The position numbers and the translations under genes were made by a program. A stretch of DNA of 50,436 bases, from positions 1 through 50,436 of the forward strand of contig JAFGEI010000193.1 of NCBI GenBank assembly GCA_016931695.1. Reading direction: 5' to 3'. This DNA is from Anaerolineae bacterium. Its GTDB lineage: Bacteria; Chloroflexota; Anaerolineae; B4-G1; DUEL01. The first letter of the stretch is position 1. Every line of letters starts with the position of its first letter. The notes under the pieces are model-generated. The model had not been told where the DNA came from and did not search any database. It saw only the letters and a program-made list of their open reading frames with translations. This document shows, piece after piece, positions 18,516 through 29,167 of this stretch.

Positions 18516-19706
18516 ATGAGAAAAATTGTACCCATCCTGATCGCGGTATTGCTGGTCGTCCTGCTGCCGGCATGCCAAAATGGCACGGCCACCCCCGACA
18601 TCAGCACCGCTACCCCTGGCGGCACGCCACGGCCGGTCGCTTCCGGCTGCCGGTCCTTGCCGCCGATAACGGCGGGGGATTGGACGATCGGTCCGGACGA
18701 CGCGCCGATCGTCCTGGTCGAGTACGCCGAATTCCAGTGACCGGGCTGCGCCCAATTCGAGCCCGTGCTGGCTCGCATCATCGAAACGTACGGCGACGAC
18801 ATCCAATTTGTGTACCGCCACTATCCGCTCAGCTTTCACGACAAGGCAATCATCACCGCCGAGGCCTCTGAGGCTGCTGGCGCCCAGGGCGCCTTCTGGG
18901 GGATGCACGACATACTTTTTGCCCGCTACAGCGATTGGGCCGGGCTGGCGCCCGAGGCAATGCCCGAGCTCCTGGCAGATTACGCCCAAGAGCTGGGGCT
19001 GGACGTCGACCGGTTCAGCCAGGAACTGGAGCAGCACGTCTACCAGGAGCGCGTGGAGAACAGTTACGAGGAATCCACAAACCTGCGCGCTCCGGGAACT
19101 CCTACCTTCATTGTCAACGGGCGGATGTTCCCCTTCGGCGCCGGCCTCTCGGAAGAGGCATTAAGGCTGTTCATCGACACATCGCTGGAGCTGGCCACGC
19201 CGTTCGACAGCCCGCCGCCCCAGGTCGTCGACGCCAATCGAACCTACCACGCCACCCTGCACACCGCGCAGGGAGACGTCGTCATCGAGCTATACGGCGA
19301 CCGGGCGCCAGCCAACGTCAACAGCTTTGTCTTTCTCGCTCGAGAGGGACAGTACGACGGGACGACCTTTTTGCAGGTCACGCCCGATTTTGCCGTCCTG
19401 GCGGGCGACCCTTCGGGAACAGGACTGGTGATGGATCACGGCTACTGGTGCGACCTCGAGATCGTCTCCGACCTGAGCTTTAACGAGGTGGGCACCGTGG
19501 GGCTCAACAGCGCCACCCGGCGCACCTCGAGCATCCAGTTCTTTATCAACACTACACCCCAACCGACGTTGGACGGCAGCTATACCATCATTGGCCGGGT
19601 CATCGAGGGACTGGATGTTCTGACGGCTTTGGAACCCCGCGACCCGCGGGATCCGGAGGCGCCGCCCGGCGAGACCATCGAGTCAATCACCATCGAAGAA
19701 CAATAA
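18516..19706 (+). CDS. Candidate selenoprotein: DsbA-like thioredoxin-fold plus cyclophilin lipoprotein (in-frame TGA at 18738)
   Basis: Read through the TGA at 18738-18740 this is one 396-residue lipoprotein. It has a lipobox LLPAC (C20), a DsbA-type domain (about 55-225) and a cyclophilin peptidyl-prolyl isomerase domain (about 240-396; ATLHTAQGDVVIELYGDRAP, IQFFINTTPQPTLDGSYTIIGRV). The TGA is codon 75, in VEYAEFQ-U-PGC, exactly at the first cysteine of the expected CPGC motif; C78 and the cis-Pro loop GTPTFIVNGR are intact. A hairpin of bacterial SECIS geometry follows. GAGGAGGT precedes the ATG. Alternatives are a fresh nonsense mutation of TGC/TGT, or a base error; reinitiation at GTG 18765 would lack both a ribosome site and a signal peptide. 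It closes the operon. Confidence 0.78.
18758..18775 (+). promoter_or_regulatory. Candidate bacterial SECIS hairpin
   Basis: CGAGCC (18758-18763) pairs with GGCTCG (18770-18775) around the loop CGTGCT. The loop begins 23 nt after the TGA at 18738-18740 and has a G in its first two positions, which fits the published general bSECIS model (16-37 nt spacing, 3-14 nt loop). A competing stem, CGGGCT 18742-18747 with AGCCCG 18760-18765, is mutually exclusive. A 6-bp stem in GC-rich DNA can arise by chance. Confidence 0.5.
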
Positions 19707-19743
19707 CCGACTGCGGCGTCCACAGCCGCCGACCGCGAACGAA

Positions 19744-19779
19744 AAGGTCAGGGGCGCACAGCCGTGCGCCCCTGACCTT
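19744..19779. terminator. Perfect 16-bp hairpin between convergent genes
   Basis: Positions 19744-19759 and 19764-19779 are fully complementary around the loop AGCC. The hairpin lies between the end of the selenoprotein-candidate operon (plus) and the anti-sigma-like gene (minus). The flanking A/T runs are short, so it may be a processing signal or a partially Rho-assisted bidirectional terminator. Confidence 0.7.
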
Positions 19780-19886
19780 CATTGGCCCGCCCCAAACAAC
19801 CGCTTTATCTTGACCCGCCGATTTCCGGTAGCTCCAGATTAAGCCGTGGCTGCTGGCGCGCCCCCCCAGCGAGGGAAATCCGTGTG

Positions 19887-20210
19887 TCAGGCGACGGGAC
19901 GGGGATGCCCCCCCCCACGCCGGCGCAACAACAGAAACGTGACCACTCCCGCCACCGATGCCGCCGAGCCCAAGGCAGCCGCGCCGATCAACAACCCGTA
20001 GCGCAAGCGGCGGGCGGCTCGCTGGCTGCGCCGCGATGCCGCGATCAACTCCCGGCCCAGACTGCGCACAAAGGCTGTGGAAGGTTCCACTGGCACCATC
20101 GCCCGTTCAAGTCGACCCGTCAGCTCCACCAAAGCCGGCACTTTGCCCGCCTCCTCGATCCCAGGGCCTGGCACAACGCGAGAATCGCCCCCCTCTGTCC
20201 TACCACTCAT
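19887..20210 (-). CDS. Small single-pass membrane protein, possible anti-sigma factor
   Basis: A 107-residue protein with a soluble N-terminal region (1-70) and one transmembrane helix at about 72-95 followed by an RRR cluster. The N-terminus holds a helix ending LGRELIAASRRSQRAARR. There is no zinc-binding HxxxCxxC anti-sigma motif and no sequence family recognised. It lies 69 bp after the ECF sigma gene on the same strand, and a small membrane protein in that position commonly sequesters the sigma factor. Function is therefore inferred from context only. A purine-rich site (GGGGAGAG) precedes the ATG. Confidence 0.6.
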   Translation of the reverse strand: MSGRTEGGDSRVVPGPGIEEAGKVPALVELTGRLERAMVPVEPSTAFVRSLGRELIAASRRSQRAARRLRYGLLIGAAALGSAASVAGVVTFLLLRRRGGGHPRPVA

Positions 20211-20279
20211 GCCTTACTCTCCCCGTCTTGCACGACTCAACTGCCTGGCCGTCACCCCCAACGAGAGCAGCCCAAACGG

Positions 20280-20822
20280 TTACAATTCCACAAGCTGCTC
20301 TCGCAGCGCCACCAACGTGCGGTGATACAGAGACTTGATCGCCCCCTCGGTGCGGCCCATGATCTCGCCGATCTCGGCGTTCGACCTGGCTTCCACGAAC
20401 TTGAGAATCAACAGCTCTTGCCGTTCGGGTGAAAGGCGGCGCACCGCCTCCAACAACCGATCTTTTTCCTCCTCCGCCTCGGCCACGGCGTGGGGGCCGC
20501 GGCTGGGCGCAATCAGCGTCGTCACAGCATCCAAAGCCACCACCGGCCGCCGGCTCTGATCGCGCAGCCAGTTCGCCACCACGTTATGCGCAATGCGATA
20601 CAGCCAGGCTGCAAAAGGAAATCCACGATCCTGGTAACGCGGCAGCGCTTTCAAGGCTCGATAGAACGTCCGCGCTGTCAGGTCTTCGGCGTCGTGCGTG
20701 TTGCCCGTCCGATAGTAGTGGTAACGGTAGATTTGCTTGACGTATCGCTCGTAAAGAGAGCCAAACGCCTCCGGTTCCTCTTTCGCCCGCGCGATGAGTT
20801 CTGAATCCGACTGCTCTTCCAT
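20280..20822 (-). CDS. ECF-type RNA polymerase sigma factor
   Basis: The 180-residue protein has sigma region 2 (about 20-90: AFGSLYERYVKQIYRYHYYRTGN, DAEDLTARTFYRAL, FAAWLYRIAHNVVANWLRD) and region 4 (about 120-178: LSPERQELLILKFVEARSNAEIGEIMGRTEGAIKSLYHRTLVALREQL), the latter a helix-turn-helix that reads the -35 element. No region 1 or 3 is present, as in all ECF sigmas. The predicted partner is the small membrane protein downstream. No obvious autoregulated target promoter could be recognised upstream. Confidence 0.94.
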   Translation of the reverse strand: MEEQSDSELIARAKEEPEAFGSLYERYVKQIYRYHYYRTGNTHDAEDLTARTFYRALKALPRYQDRGFPFAAWLYRIAHNVVANWLRDQSRRPVVALDAVTTLIAPSRGPHAVAEAEEEKDRLLEAVRRLSPERQELLILKFVEARSNAEIGEIMGRTEGAIKSLYHRTLVALREQLVEL

Positions 20823-20995
20823 CTAGAATAACACCATCTCGTTCGTTCCGGTGCGGCACCGACGGCCTGACCGGATATGCCGCCCGCTTCGCGGCACCTG
20901 GGAGAGAATGCAGGGTCCAGGTGCGGCCCAGGCCGGCCTGATTGTACCTCCTCCCCGCCAGGGAAGCAAATCCGGTTACAATGAGGAATAAGGAT

Positions 20996-21023
20996 TTGCG
21001 CCACGGGCAAACCTGGATATACT
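20996..21023 (+). promoter_or_regulatory. Possible promoter for the receiver gene at 21096
   Basis: TTGCGC at 20996-21001 and TATACT at 21018-21023 are 16 bp apart, with a TG dinucleotide four bases before the -10 box. The leader would be about 65 nt. A second, weaker TACAAT lies at 20977-20982. Confidence 0.4.
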
Positions 21024-21095
21024 GGGGCTGTAATGATCTGACGTTCCCTCCAGGGAGCCATCCCTGTTCCGCCCAATGCGCGCATGGGAGACAAT

Positions 21096-21488
21096 ATGAG
21101 CAGTTTATTTGCGCTGATCGTCGAAGATACAAAAGATATTGCTAACTATTTTTCGCTGGCATTGAAAACGGCAGGTTTCCAAACCGAGGTTATCTTGACC
21201 GGCGACGCAGCACTGGAGAGGCTCAAGACCGTCGTGCCCGACATCGTGGTGCTGGATTTGCACCTGCCGGAAGTGATGGGCACAGAAATCCTCCGCGCGA
21301 TCCGAGCTGACGCACGTCTGGCAAACACCCAGGTGATCGTCATCACCGCCGACGCGCTCACCGCCGAGACGATCCAGGACAAGGCCGACCTGGTCCTCAT
21401 CAAGCCAGTTGGCCTCGACCAACTGGGCGACCTGGCCACCCGGCTGACCCGAGATCGAGCTGAAGGCAAGGAACTGGACTTTCAATAG
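21096..21488 (+). CDS. CheY-like response regulator receiver domain protein
   Basis: A 130-residue single receiver domain with acidic residues E10-D11, phosphoacceptor D54 (IVVLDLHLP), the ITAD switch threonine and the lysine of LIKPV. No output domain is attached. The start at 21096 has GGGAG five bases upstream; an ATG four codons earlier has none. It is transcribed divergently from the ECF sigma gene, with 273 bp between them. The cognate kinase is not in this window. Confidence 0.85.
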   Translation: MSSLFALIVEDTKDIANYFSLALKTAGFQTEVILTGDAALERLKTVVPDIVVLDLHLPEVMGTEILRAIRADARLANTQVIVITADALTAETIQDKADLVLIKPVGLDQLGDLATRLTRDRAEGKELDFQ

Positions 21489-21575
21489 CGACCCGGTGGG
21501 AGACGCGGCCTACATCCGCGGCCTGTACGGCAACGTCTCGGTCCAGTACGGACGTGTTGGGGGAGAGAGGATAAA

Positions 21576-22085
21576 ATGATCATTACCGCAGAACAGATTA
21601 TCTCACTGCTGAACCTGCAGCCCCACCCCGAAGGCGGGTATTTCCGCGAGTCCTACCGCTCTGACGAACAGATTCCCCCAGCCGGCCTGCCTGACCGCTA
21701 TCCGGGCGCCCGTTCCTTCGGCACGGCGATCTATTACCTGCTCACCCCGGGCACCTTTTCGCGAATGCACCGCCTGGCGACGGACGAGGTCTTTCACTTT
21801 TACCTGGGTGACCCGGTCGAGATGCTGCAGCTCTGGCCCGACGGGACGGGCGGTAGCATCACCATCGGCCCCGACATCGCCCGGGGGATGCAGCCGCAGG
21901 TCGTCGTGCCGCGCGGGGTGTGGCAGGGCTCGCGCCTGGCAGCGGGCGGCCGCTTTGCGCTGTTGGGCACCACTGTCGCCCCGGGGTTCGAGTTCGCCGA
22001 TTACGAGGTCGGGCAGCGCGGCAAGCTGGCCGCCGCCTATCCCCACTTCCGGGACCTGATCGCCGCGCTAACGGGCGGGGAATAG
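21576..22085 (+). CDS. DUF985 cupin-family protein
   Basis: The 169-residue protein opens with IISLLNLQPHPEGGYFRESYRSD, the DUF985 hallmark, and continues with cupin strands (AIYYLLTPGTFSRMHRLATDEVFHFYLGDPVEM, VVVPRGVWQGSRL, ALLGTTVAPGFEFADYEVG). The fold is a small beta-barrel; homologues are structurally known but without assigned substrate. GAGAGGATAAA provides the ribosome site. The next gene starts two bases after its stop, so the two are co-translated. Confidence 0.88.
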   Translation: MIITAEQIISLLNLQPHPEGGYFRESYRSDEQIPPAGLPDRYPGARSFGTAIYYLLTPGTFSRMHRLATDEVFHFYLGDPVEMLQLWPDGTGGSITIGPDIARGMQPQVVVPRGVWQGSRLAAGGRFALLGTTVAPGFEFADYEVGQRGKLAAAYPHFRDLIAALTGGE

Positions 22086-22087
22086 CA

Positions 22088-23011
22088 ATGCCCCAAAACC
22101 AATTCACCCTCCTCTCCGCGGTGCATCTTTTTCTCCTCCGGGACGACGAGGTGCTCCTGCTGCGCCGCTTTAACACCGGCTACGAGGACGGCAAGTACAG
22201 CGTCGTCGCCGGGCACCTGGACGGCGACGAAGAAATCAAGGCGGCGATGGTCCGCGAAGCCGCGGAGGAGGTCGGGATCGAGCTGCACCCGGCCGAGGTC
22301 CAGGTGGTCGGCGTCATGCACCGCAAGTCCGATCAGGAGCGGATCGACTTTTTTCTCGCCGCTTCCTCCTGGTCGGGCCAGGTCGCCAACTGCGAGCCCC
22401 AGCGGTGCGACGAACTGGCCTGGTTCCACCCCGATGCACTGCCCGAGAACACCATCCCCTACGTCCGCCGGGCGATCGAGAACTACCGGCGGGGGACCTG
22501 GTTCGACAGCTTTGGCTGGGAGACCGGGGAGACAAACTTTTACGTTCGCCCCACCCGGCAGGAGGACCGAGAGTGGATCGGGCGGTTCGTCGCCGCCCGC
22601 TGGGGCTCGGAAAAAATCGTCACCCGGGGCAAGGTATACGACTGCCGCGACCTGCCCGGTTTCGTCGCCCGGCAGGGAGAACGGAACGTCGGCCTGGCGA
22701 CCTACCGCATCGAGGGAGAGAGCTGCGAAATCACCTCCCTCGACAGCACCCGCCCCGGCATCGGCATCGGCACCGCGCTGATCGCGGCGGTCAAGGAAGC
22801 AGCTCGCCAGGCAGGGTGCCGGCGGCTCTGTCTCATCACGGCCAACGACAACCTGGAAGCGCTCGGCTTCTACCAGCGGCGGGGATTCGCCCTCGCCGCC
22901 GTCCACTGCAACGCGCTGGAAGTGTCGCGGCAGGTCAAGCCGCAGATCCCGCTGGTCGGCGCCCACCGCATCCCGCTGCGGGACGAGATCGAGCTCGAGA
23001 TGCCCATGTAA
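22088..23011 (+). CDS. NUDIX hydrolase - GNAT acetyltransferase fusion
   Basis: A 307-residue two-domain protein. Residues 1-145 form a NUDIX domain with a complete NUDIX box (GHLDGDEEIKAAMVREAAEE then VGI), which hydrolyses nucleoside-diphosphate-linked compounds. Residues about 155-280 form a GNAT N-acetyltransferase domain (YVRPTRQEDREWIGRFVAARWG at its start, GIGIGTALIAAVKEAARQAG for acetyl-CoA binding, NLEALGFYQRRGF). The start at 22088 gives a clean NUDIX N-terminus, two bases after the cupin stop. The substrate of either half is unknown. Confidence 0.88.
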   Translation: MPQNQFTLLSAVHLFLLRDDEVLLLRRFNTGYEDGKYSVVAGHLDGDEEIKAAMVREAAEEVGIELHPAEVQVVGVMHRKSDQERIDFFLAASSWSGQVANCEPQRCDELAWFHPDALPENTIPYVRRAIENYRRGTWFDSFGWETGETNFYVRPTRQEDREWIGRFVAARWGSEKIVTRGKVYDCRDLPGFVARQGERNVGLATYRIEGESCEITSLDSTRPGIGIGTALIAAVKEAARQAGCRRLCLITANDNLEALGFYQRRGFALAAVHCNALEVSRQVKPQIPLVGAHRIPLRDEIELEMPM

Positions 23012-23035
23012 CAGGACGCGGGAAATGACTCCTCA

Positions 23036-23064
23036 TTGACGTTTATACGTCATTCAGTTATAAT
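23036..23064 (+). promoter_or_regulatory. Near-consensus promoter of the yvcK-gap-pgk operon
   Basis: TTGACG at 23036-23041 and a perfect TATAAT at 23059-23064 have the ideal 17-bp spacing, the best promoter match in the window. The leader to yvcK is about 100 nt and includes a 16-bp palindrome at 23112-23127. It probably drives yvcK, gap, pgk and the lipoprotein gene together. Confidence 0.8.
23037..23052. promoter_or_regulatory. Operator-like dyad overlapping the -35 box
   Basis: TGACGT-TTAT-ACGTCA is a perfect 6-4-6 inverted repeat covering most of the -35 hexamer and part of the spacer. A dimeric regulator bound here would block RNA polymerase. The regulator is not identifiable from the window. 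Confidence 0.55.
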
Positions 23065-23172
23065 GCCCTCGAGCGCCAATAGCCCGTAACTGCTCGGGCC
23101 GCTTGTACCTGGCACCGGGCCCGGTGCTTGCCCGACGATATCCCACGATAGCTGCCTGAGCGAACAGCAAAG

Positions 23173-25558
<2,386 letters not shown>

Positions 25559-25564
25559 AAACAG

Positions 25565-26752
25565 ATGAACAAAAGGACCATCCGTGACGTCGACGTCTCC
25601 GGCCAGCGCGCCCTGGTGCGGGTCGATTTCAACGTGCCGCTGGCCGGCGGCGAGGTGGCCGACGACACCCGCATCCGCGCCGCCCTGCCGACCATCGAAT
25701 ACTTGCTGCAGCAGGGCGCCTCCGTTATCCTCATGTCCCACCTCGGGCGTCCCAAGGGACAGGTCGTGCCGGAGCTGCAGCTGGACCCCGTGGCAACGCG
25801 CCTGGCCCGGCTCCTGGAGCGGCCGGTGCAAAAGTTGAACGACTGCATCGGTCCGGAGGTGGCGGAGGCTTGCGCCAACATCCAGCCTGGCCAGGTCATC
25901 CTGCTGGAAAACACCCGCTTCCACCGCGAGGAAAAGGACAACGACCCCGGTTTCTCGGCCCAACTGGCTGCCCTGGGCGATCTCTACGTCAACGACGCCT
26001 TTGGCACCGCCCACCGCGCCCACGCTTCGACCGCCGGCACGGCCGGGGCGATGCGCCAGCGCGGCGGCGAAGCGGTAGCGGGATTGCTATTGCAAAAAGA
26101 GCTCGAGTTCCTGGGCCGGGCGGTCGAGAACCCGGAGCGGCCCTTTGTCGCCATCCTGGGCGGGGTCAAGATATCGGACAAGATCGGCGTCATCGACAGC
26201 CTGCTGGAGCGGTGCGACCGGCTGCTCATCGGCGGCGGCATGGCCAACACCTTTTTCGCGGCCATGGGGTTTGAGATGGGCGACTCGCTGGTGGAAGAAG
26301 CGGCGGTGGAAACCGCCCGCGACCTCCTCGCCCGCGGCAAGAGCCGCCTGGTGCTGCCGGTCGACGTTGTCATCGCCGACGCTTTCGACAACGACGCCCG
26401 CACCCGGGTGGTCGCCCCGGACCAGATTGCGCCGGGATGGCGCGCGCTCGACGTCGGCCCCAAAACTATCAGCACCTTCGAGTCCGCCCTGGGCGGCGCC
26501 CGCACCGTCGTCTGGAACGGGCCGTTGGGCGCCTTTGAGATGCCCAACTTTGCCCAATCGACCTTTGCCCTGGCGCGGGTGCTGGCCCAATCGGCCGCCA
26601 CCACCATCGTCGGCGGCGGCGACTCGGCGGCGGCGGTCCACCAGAGCGGCCTCGCCGACCGCTTTACCCACATCTCGACCGGCGGCGGCGCCAGCCTCGA
26701 GTTCCTGGAGGGAAAGACGCTGCCCGGCGTGGCGGCGCTGAGTGCGGTATGA
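25565..26752 (+). CDS. pgk: Phosphoglycerate kinase
   Basis: The 395-residue enzyme transfers phosphate from 1,3-bisphosphoglycerate to ADP. Signatures are [11 protein letters not shown] near the N-terminus, [33 protein letters not shown] and the C-terminal nucleotide loop [14 protein letters not shown] with [20 protein letters not shown]. It directly follows gap, and its TGA overlaps the ATG of the following lipoprotein gene (ATGA). Confidence 0.97.
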   Translation: MNKRTIRDVDVSGQRALVRVDFNVPLAGGEVADDTRIRAALPTIEYLLQQGASVILMSHLGRPKGQVVPELQLDPVATRLARLLERPVQKLNDCIGPEVAEACANIQPGQVILLENTRFHREEKDNDPGFSAQLAALGDLYVNDAFGTAHRAHASTAGTAGAMRQRGGEAVAGLLLQKELEFLGRAVENPERPFVAILGGVKISDKIGVIDSLLERCDRLLIGGGMANTFFAAMGFEMGDSLVEEAAVETARDLLARGKSRLVLPVDVVIADAFDNDARTRVVAPDQIAPGWRALDVGPKTISTFESALGGARTVVWNGPLGAFEMPNFAQSTFALARVLAQSAATTIVGGGDSAAAVHQSGLADRFTHISTGGGASLEFLEGKTLPGVAALSAV

Positions 26753-28014
26753 AAACCCACCTGCTCAAGCTGCTCCTGCTCGCGACCACGATGGCTCTCT
26801 TCTCCCTGCCCGCCTGCGGCGAAAGAGCGCTCCTCTACGACGTCTCTTTTTCCAGCTCGCGCATCACTCCCAACGCCGACCACGACAACGACATCGTGCG
26901 CATCCAATATCGCCTCTCGCGGCGGGCTGCGCTCTCGATCTATTTTCTCGACGCAGCGGGGAACCGGTACACCTTCCGCAGCAAGGAACCCCGCGCGCCG
27001 TCGGGGGACGACCCCTACTCGGTCTACTTTTCCGGCGTCGTCGACGGCTACACCCTGCCCGGCGAAAGCCTGGACGGATTCTCCGTCACCCACCGCATGC
27101 TGCCGGACGGCGCCTATACCTGGGTCGTCGAGGCGACTGACGAGAGCGGGCAGACGGAACAACAGCGCGGCACGCTCGTCATCGCCGACGCGGATCGCGC
27201 GCTGCCGGAACTGCTGAATTTCTCCGTCACCCCCCCGGTTTTTACGCCCAACCGGGATGGGATCAGCGACCGGGCGCGGATGAACGTCTTTGTCAGCAAG
27301 GATCACGATTCGCTGACCGTCTACTTGCTGGGAGAAGATGGGATTCGCTACCACGTGGCGGAGGACGAGCGCAGCCCGTCGCTGCCCGGCGAGGCCGGCC
27401 TGCATACCTTCGACTATGACGCCGGGGTCGACCTGGGAGCGGAACCCCCACCTGACGGCCATTACGTCGTCTGGGTGGAGGCGCAGGATGCCGTGGGACA
27501 GCACACCGTTGCCACGACCTCCCTCACCATCGAGAACGGCGGCGTCCCCAAGGCCTATATCCTTAACGGCGAGGTCGAATGGTCCGCGTCCAGCATCCTG
27601 CTCGGGGAAACGATCTACTTTACGCTGACGGTGGAAAACGACAGCGCCACCCCCCTGCGCACCAGCGGCCCGCCGCCGGGCACGGTCTATGGCAACGAGC
27701 AGAACTATGCCACAGTGGGGGAGACGATCCAATCGGGCGTCTTTCGCGTCGCCATCCACTGCGAGAACGCCCTGGTCAATTATCCGTGGCGCTGGGCAAT
27801 CGGGGACGAGAGCGTGCTGATCGAAAGCGCGGATGGCTACCGCTACCTGCCGCCCTTTACCCGCGCCACGGTGAGCGGGGGAATCCGATTCGACAGCGTC
27901 ATGGGGGCGCGCAATCCCCAGTACTGCTGGGCCGGTCTGATCCACGAGGACGTGGAAATCGCCCAGGTGAACGATCGGATCGATCCAGTATTCCTGTTCA
28001 TCCAGGTGCCGTAA
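26749..28014 (+). CDS. Lipoprotein with FlgD-like/Ig-like beta domains
   Basis: A 421-residue exported protein with a signal ending in SLPAC (C23 lipidation). Residues about 30-150 and 160-270 each look like FlgD-type Ig folds: [34 protein letters not shown] with [14 protein letters not shown], and [34 protein letters not shown] with [14 protein letters not shown]. The last 150 residues are a further beta-rich domain with two cysteines (C near 347 and 399). Function is unknown. Overlap with pgk couples its translation to a glycolytic gene, probably by chance of gene order. Confidence 0.75.
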   Translation: MKTHLLKLLLLATTMALFSLPACGERALLYDVSFSSSRITPNADHDNDIVRIQYRLSRRAALSIYFLDAAGNRYTFRSKEPRAPSGDDPYSVYFSGVVDGYTLPGESLDGFSVTHRMLPDGAYTWVVEATDESGQTEQQRGTLVIADADRALPELLNFSVTPPVFTPNRDGISDRARMNVFVSKDHDSLTVYLLGEDGIRYHVAEDERSPSLPGEAGLHTFDYDAGVDLGAEPPPDGHYVVWVEAQDAVGQHTVATTSLTIENGGVPKAYILNGEVEWSASSILLGETIYFTLTVENDSATPLRTSGPPPGTVYGNEQNYATVGETIQSGVFRVAIHCENALVNYPWRWAIGDESVLIESADGYRYLPPFTRATVSGGIRFDSVMGARNPQYCWAGLIHEDVEIAQVNDRIDPVFLFIQVP

Positions 28015-28043
28015 CGGCCCGGTCCGCTGCTAGGTGCTGCGAC

Positions 28044-28072
28044 TTGTGCTCTATGCCCTTCCGGTATATGAT
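28044..28072 (+). promoter_or_regulatory. Promoter of the phnDCE operon
   Basis: TTGTGC at 28044-28049 and TATGAT at 28067-28072 are exactly 17 bp apart. The leader of about 100 nt ends with a strong AGGAGGAAAA ribosome site before the phnD ATG. No Pho box was recognised. Confidence 0.55.
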
Positions 28073-28179
28073 AGTGTTCGGTCATTGCGACGAGAAAGGG
28101 GGGATGTATAGCGGATAGAAAATTACGCCTGACAAACGATTTGACGATACCATCCCATAATTAGGAGGAAAAGAGAAAA

Positions 28180-29088
28180 ATGTCGAAAAAGATTGCGTGG
28201 ACCGGCCTGGTGCTGGTACTGGTCAGCCTGATGGTTGTCGTGGGCGGCTGCACGCCGGCAGAGCTGGGGACCGAAGAGAACCCCATCATCTGGGTCTTTG
28301 TCCCCTCGGGCGAGACAGAACGGGTGACGGCCGGCGCCGAGTCGGTCGCTGAACTGCTGCACGAAGAAACCGGGCTGTACTTTGAAGTCCGCGTCGCCAC
28401 CGAGTACGCCGGCGCGGTAGAGGCCATGTGCGCCGACCCGGCGGAGGCCCACATGTCCTCCCTGGCGACTTTTGCCTACGTCATGGCCGCCGACCGCGGC
28501 TGCGCCGAAGCGGCCCTGCTGTCGGTGCGCTACGGCAGCCCCACCTACAACGGTCAGATCCTCGTCCGCGCTGACAGCGGCATCACCAGCCTGGAGGACC
28601 TGGAGGGCATGACCTTCTGTCGGCCCGATCCCCTCTCCACCAGCGGCTGGGTGATCCCCTCGATCATGCTGCGCGGCGCCGGGGTTGACCCCAACACCGG
28701 CCTGGCCGAAGTCGTCGACGCCGGCAGCCACGACGCCGTCGCCGCCGCCGTCTACGACGGCACCTGCGACGCCGGCGCGACCTACGTCGATGCCCGCACC
28801 CGCATCGAGGAAGACTATCCCGACATCATGGAGCAGACCGTGGTCATCGCCATCGAGCCGGACATCCCCAACGACGGCGTCCAGTTCATCCCCTCCCTGC
28901 CGTCAGAGATCCGCGACCAGATCGTGAATGGCCTGCTCGCCATCGCCGCCACCGAAGAGGGTGTAGCGGCGCTGGATACCGCCTACCAGTGGCAAGAGCT
29001 GATGGTCGCCGGCGACAGCTTCTATGACCCGTTCCGCCAGATCCTGCAGGCCGCTGGCATCAGCGCCGAGGACCTGGTAGGAGACTAG
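28180..29088 (+). CDS. phnD: Phosphonate/phosphate-type ABC transporter substrate-binding lipoprotein
   Basis: A 302-residue lipoprotein with signal ending VVGGC (C24) and a PhnD-like periplasmic-binding fold: IIWVFVPSGETERVTAGAESVAELL, the loop AHMSSLATFAYVMA, VRYGSPTYNGQILVRADSGITSLEDLEG, and the helix start DPLSTSGWVIPSIMLRGAGVDP. In PhnD the STSG-like loop binds the phosphonate or phosphite. It is the first gene of phnDCE. A hairpin after its stop probably favours its expression over the downstream genes. Confidence 0.88.
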   Translation: MSKKIAWTGLVLVLVSLMVVVGGCTPAELGTEENPIIWVFVPSGETERVTAGAESVAELLHEETGLYFEVRVATEYAGAVEAMCADPAEAHMSSLATFAYVMAADRGCAEAALLSVRYGSPTYNGQILVRADSGITSLEDLEGMTFCRPDPLSTSGWVIPSIMLRGAGVDPNTGLAEVVDAGSHDAVAAAVYDGTCDAGATYVDARTRIEEDYPDIMEQTVVIAIEPDIPNDGVQFIPSLPSEIRDQIVNGLLAIAATEEGVAALDTAYQWQELMVAGDSFYDPFRQILQAAGISAEDLVGD

Positions 29089-29120
29089 CACCCACTGTAA
29101 CAGCAACGACGTGACTCGTG

Positions 29121-29150
29121 CGAGGGGGGAGGGACAACCCTCCCCCCTCG
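29121..29150 (+). other. 13-bp hairpin between phnD and phnC
   Basis: Positions 29121-29133 and 29138-29150 are perfectly complementary around the loop ACAA. There is no T run after it and the operon continues, so it is more likely an mRNA-stabilising or attenuating element than a full terminator. It ends 17 bases before the phnC ATG, close to the GGAGG site. Confidence 0.6.
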
Positions 29151-29167
29151 TACCGATAGGAGGCAGG

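Noticed and set aside
18516..18740. Stand-alone 74-residue lipoprotein
   Set aside because: The peptide ends precisely at the expected active-site cysteine of a DsbA domain, and the same frame continues with the rest of the fold.
18765..19706. Separate gene starting at GTG 18765
   Set aside because: No Shine-Dalgarno site, no signal peptide, and it would begin just after the DsbA active site; readthrough of the TGA explains the sequence better.
23071..23172. Riboswitch in the yvcK leader
   Set aside because: Two short palindromes are present, but no consensus of a known riboswitch class could be matched by eye.
25984..27945. Open frame of 653 codons on the minus strand
   Set aside because: Spans pgk and the lipoprotein gene in antisense; both plus-strand genes are well supported.
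29121..29150. Full terminator between phnD and phnC
   Set aside because: No T run follows, and the operon continues with a normal ribosome site, so it was recorded only as a hairpin.
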